A stretch of 64,000 nucleotides of DNA from Pohlia nutans (taxonomy: Eukaryota; Streptophyta; Bryopsida; Bryales; Mniaceae). The stretch is from contig CM040094.1 of the NCBI GenBank assembly GCA_022496805.1, positions 15,337,501 through 15,401,500 of the forward strand, given 5' to 3'. The position numbers were made by a program, and so were the translations under genes. Below are positions 60,401 through 64,000 of this stretch, one piece after another. Numbering within the stretch: position 1 is the first letter of the stretch; every line of letters starts with the position of its first letter. The notes beneath the pieces were generated by a model. It was given only the letters and a program-made list of their open reading frames with translations, was not told the DNA's origin and searched no databases.

Positions 60401-63400
60401 CTGCACCCAGAATATGCTCTTGTGTATCTGGTACATGTTCTGGCTCACCATCCTAACTATCCAGTAGCTTCTGGAGGCGTTCAGCCAGAGCCATCAGCCT
60501 ATGAACCATTCTATAGGTACGTTTTTTCAGTTTTGGTTGATTCCAAGAGTCATATGATGCAATTTGGAATTGCTGTTGGATCTGGGTACGGATGTAAGGA
60601 ATATGTTCTGGCTCTCTGGTTTGTTCAGTGCTGTGACTTTGGGTACCACGTGTCAAAACTTTATAGCAGTATTATGGTTAAGCTATTATTACTGTTTACG
60701 GTCTCTATTTTGTCGACGGAAGCATCGGCTTGGCAAAGCCATTCCTTGGCTTAGCTGACCCAACTAAGTGGATGAGAGCAGTGGGCACCACAATTTATCG
60801 CACTCATCGTGTCGTGTTGTACTTGAACGTCAGAGAGTTGTCGTTCTTTTTACGGGCACTCATCCATCAAGACGCAGAGGGGAAGAATGAGGCGGGAAAG
60901 GATGGAGACAATTTGCCTCTCGTTCTTGCAATTCTACGTACTATCAAAGGATGTGAAAATGCCGTCGACAAGACTAAGACTGAGGTTTGTAGCGACTCCT
61001 GTCATGCTTCAGAGGCTTTTCACCAGTGTCTAAGCATCTCAAGCTTCTTTTGTCAGTTATATAGCTTAAAATTTGGTTGGTTAATTTGGGTGATGACAGA
61101 CAGTGAGATGTAAGCACCTAAGGCTAAAACATATGGTGTAGGTAATGATGGTCAAATTCTCAAAGCAATGACAAGACTTTAGGCTGTTTGGGAAGTTTGC
61201 TGACGTCTGGTAAGGGAGTTGTATGATTCTAGTCTTGTGTTCGACCAGTAATGATTTTCTGGTTGGAACGACTCTGATTGTGATTCTGTTTCGATTTCTT
61301 TTTCAGACTTTGTATGCAATTTGCGACATTGCTATTATGATTACAAAGGATATTGCGCAACAGAAGAAGAGGCTTATCGAAACGTATCCAGGTATAATTC
61401 CACTTCCAGCTTCCGTGTACAAGATAATTGAACCAAAGGCTCCTGAAGTGAAGGCATCTGCATCCAGGAATGGTGAACCAAAGACAGCTGAAGTGAAGGC
61501 TCCTGCACCAAAAGAGTCCCTTGAACCAAAGGCGTCAGAGGTTAAGGCATCTGAACCAAGTGCTCCTGAATCCAAGGAGGCTGAACCAAATGAATCAAAG
61601 GCAGCTGAAGCGACTGAATTGAAGACAGCTGAGGCAAACGATTCCAAGACCAACGAATTCATGGAGGCTGAGCCCAATGAAATCAAGGCACCTGAGTCAG
61701 ACGAATCCATGGCATCTGAACCGAACGAAATTAAGGCACCTGAGTCTGACACCCCCATGGCACCTGAGCCTGACAAATCCGAGGCCCTGAATCCAGTTGA
61801 AACCAAAGAACCCCAATCAAATGAATCTGCATCCAAAGGTCCCGAATCAGGTGAAGCAACTGCTGTAGTGGGAGGGGATGAAAAAACTGAAGAGAAGAAG
61901 TCAGTGGAAGAATCTCCAAAGGCGAGCTTATTACCTCAAGTAGTTGTCTTTGCAATCAATTATCTATTTTAATTTTTTTCTTGTATTGAAACCTCTGCTC
62001 TAACAAGCTCTATCAAATCTCTTTAGACTGCAATTTTGTTTAATTCTTCTTGATTTAGGATCAGAATCATCTTTGAATCTAAAAATCGGAATTCTTACAG
62101 GTGGATGGCAGCCATCTGCCACCTTGCTTTACAGACAAGGACGTGTTAGCAAAGTTTAAGATTGCAACTTCTTCAAAGACTGGCCAGGTACCTTACTATA
62201 TTCCGAGAAAAATTATTCTGTTTGTACCTGTCCTATGTAGCACAGGTAATTTTTTGTATAGTGTCACGAAAGCAGTCCACTATAAAGTCTGATGTCTTTC
62301 ATGGTACAACCTTAATCTTTACTAGGAAACGCTTGATGTACATCTGAATGCAATGCTTCATGCAAAGTAGGTATGATTTGCTCCCTGGTTTTTGTAATCA
62401 TCTGTTGTTTTTCCTTATAGCCCGCCAGCCCTAGAATTCGCAAACGAGGGAAACGGATCGACAACGGAGATGCTGTTTCAGATACAGAAGCGGAGATGGA
62501 GCACAGTGAGCCCACGCCTAAGAAGGGAAAAATTGAAAATGACAAACCAGCTAAAGGTGCTGGAACCACTGGAACAGGGATTACAATTAAGGGACCTTCA
62601 CGTGGTGGTAGAAAGTCAGTTGACAAGAACGAGCCCACCAAGAAAGCAGGAAAGAAGCCGGAACCGGAAAAGGAACCCGAAGAGGAGTTGGACGAAAACA
62701 CTCCTTCGAAGCGCAAACGTGGTCGACCTAAGGGCTCTGGCAGGAAAGAGGATGGAATCAGTGGGGATGAAATGGCAGGACCATCTTCAGATACTACACC
62801 TACTATCTCAGCCAAGAAGGGAAAGCCAGTCTCTAGTGAGCCACGGTCCTTGACTGAATCTGGCAAGAAACGTGGGCGTCCAGCTAAACCCAAATCTGAG
62901 GAGGAGGACAAAAGTGCACAGAAGAAGAAGGTACATATTGATATAATATACTGTTTAATTTTTTTTGCTTGAGTTGCACATTCGATCTTATGAGACACTT
63001 TCGTTGTATTCCTCTCTAGGTAGTTAGCGCATAGATCAGTAGGTCCAGGCTATAAAATTCTATGAAGCTGTTTCAGAAACCAATTAAATGTGTGTTCCTG
63101 GCAGGTGGCGACATCTGATAAATCAGCCAAAAAAGCAACTCCTGGTGAAAAGGTCAGGATTTGAGGATCGCTCTTGGAAGTCCTGTCTGAAGTAATTTGT
63201 TGACAGTCAAGTCAGTAGACATTGCACTAAGAAATTGTGTCATGGTCAATCTGGATCTCCCTGACTCTTTTGCGGATGATTATGACTACTGTGACATTTG
63301 CCACGATCCCAGTCAGTTTTGCTAATACCGAACCATTTCATTCCCTTTAATATCCAGTTCTTGTATATGGATATATCTTGACATTGCATCATATGTGCAG

Positions 63401-63495
63401 GGTGCAAGTCCGGCTTGGAAGAGTGAAGGCGAGCGAGTTGCTGATGAGACTCTTGTGGGCTGTGCCATCAAAGTTTGGTGGCCGTTGGATAATCA
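51424..63495 (+). CDS. PDS5: Sister chromatid cohesion protein PDS5 (3' end beyond window)
   Basis: Cohesin regulator that binds the SCC1-SMC ring in the nucleus and affects cohesion and repair. 26 phase-consistent exons: 51424-51519, 53064-53267, 53568-53749, 53910-54036, 54410-54628, 54785-55001, 55324-55469, 55769-55911, 56195-56344, 56834-56882, 57038-57229, 57605-57790, 58122-58282, 58416-58542, 58699-58854, 59068-59124, 59252-59388, 59510-59627, 59939-60073, 60311-60516, 60834-60984, 61307-61939, 62101-62187, 62421-62930, 63105-63152, 63401-63495; about 1,510 residues. Landmarks: KDALVKLL at the N-terminus, HEAT repeats with ERLFTHP, YEWIPGKIARC, GSRKQAKYAV, LGCIAQ-AMP-ETRE and DKAHLRLAAAKGVLRL, all as in plant PDS5. 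Exon 22 adds a Glu/Pro/Ala/Lys repeat linker of about 160 residues. Exon 24 has two AT-hooks (KRGRPKGSG and KRGRPAKPK forms). Exon 26 begins the Tudor-like domain (VGCAIKVWWPLD), which continues past the edge. Exon 9 uses a GC donor. Confidence 0.95.
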
Positions 63496-64000
63496 GTGAG
63501 TGCTTCGCCAAACACGAAGAATACTCCAAATGAAGGAGCCATCTGTATATGATGAAAGCTGTGTGTTAGGGCTTTGTATATTATTGATGTCCAGTTTGCA
63601 AAGTTTGTGTTCTGATGCTAGATAATGTATATCTTGTACTTTCTCTGCTATTCTTTATGTCACAATTTTCACAAAACTTTCCAGCAAAGGATTTTTTTTT
63701 GGTTTTTGGAGAAATGCTAAAGTGGCGACATAAAATAAAATGGTGTAGCCAAATGTTTTCATATTCATCTATATTTTGGATAGAACTATCTTTTCATCCA
63801 CATATTTGAATGACTTTTATTAGAAACTAGCGATTTCATCCATTGTTTCTTCAATTTTTTCCTTAAGGCTTGGTGCATGCCAATTATTTTTGGTACGTTT
63901 TTGGCATTGAAATGCCTAAAAAAAATCAATGCTTTTCAGCCTGTGTCAAACCTGTTAATTGCTTGTGTCTCCATATCTGACTGAGATGATACTGGCAGAT
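63496..64000 (+). other. PDS5: PDS5 intron running off the window
   Basis: Follows the donor A|GTGAGT after exon 26. The next Tudor-domain exon (expected to begin with an FYEG-like segment) is not found before 64,000, so the gene is truncated by the window edge. Confidence 0.7.

Noticed and set aside
61303..61836. 177-codon antisense frame rich in Ser/Asp/Gly
   Set aside because: It is the complement of the repetitive PDS5 exon 22, whose sense frame is supported by family and splicing.
1..64000. tRNA, rRNA or other structured RNA genes
   Set aside because: No tRNA-like box A/B arrangement or rRNA core sequence was noticed on either strand; a covariance-model scan was not possible.

Overview
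This is nuclear DNA from a land plant, probably a seed-free lineage (bryophyte, lycophyte or fern). The genes are intron-rich, with GT-AG introns and short GC-richer exons in AT-rich DNA. They encode a plant-type cohesin factor PDS5, a 3-ketodihydrosphingosine reductase, a membrane RING-H2 ligase, and an aldehyde dehydrogenase resembling the SSADH/ALDH21 group, which I recall as confined to seed-free plants. There is also a nuclear copy of mitochondrial ccmF and a CACTA transposon with DUF4216. The seed-free assignment is inference.

Layout. 1-1,040: no gene. 1,061-1,373: an array of one palindrome. 1,490-8,812: a decayed gene that reads as a ParB-like domain followed by a DNA-methyltransferase-like fold. 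It is split by a probable CACTA element (3,880-7,346) that carries a DUF4216 ORF, a ccmF fragment, and a Mutator-like MITE into which another MITE has inserted. 8,813-14,080: gene-poor, repeats. 14,632-20,206: three-exon aldehyde dehydrogenase with TE-swollen introns. 20,325-23,377: MITE cluster. 24,644-26,458 (minus): 3-ketodihydrosphingosine reductase. 26,800-30,700: minisatellites and MITEs. 31,973-36,930: a large, nearly identical inverted duplication, one arm split by a possible solo LTR. 38,764-40,732 (minus): RING-H2 ligase. 42,500-50,250: gene-free repeats. 51,424 to the right edge: PDS5, 26 exons traced, continuing past the window.

The strongest unusual signal is a set of about 14 short elements with ends of the form TTAA-CCC(C/T)TAAA...TTTAGGGG-TTAA. 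These are the terminal bases and 4-bp target of the piggyBac superfamily, which is seldom reported from land plants. Three paralogous empty sites inside the window (ALDH intron 1, ALDH intron 2, and the MULE MITE copy in the TSC10 intron) show insertion with a 4-bp duplication. No piggyBac transposase is visible here, so the elements look non-autonomous.

The four expressed-looking genes are unrelated in function (GABA/aldehyde metabolism, sphingolipid synthesis, ubiquitination, cohesion) and each appears to be its own transcription unit.
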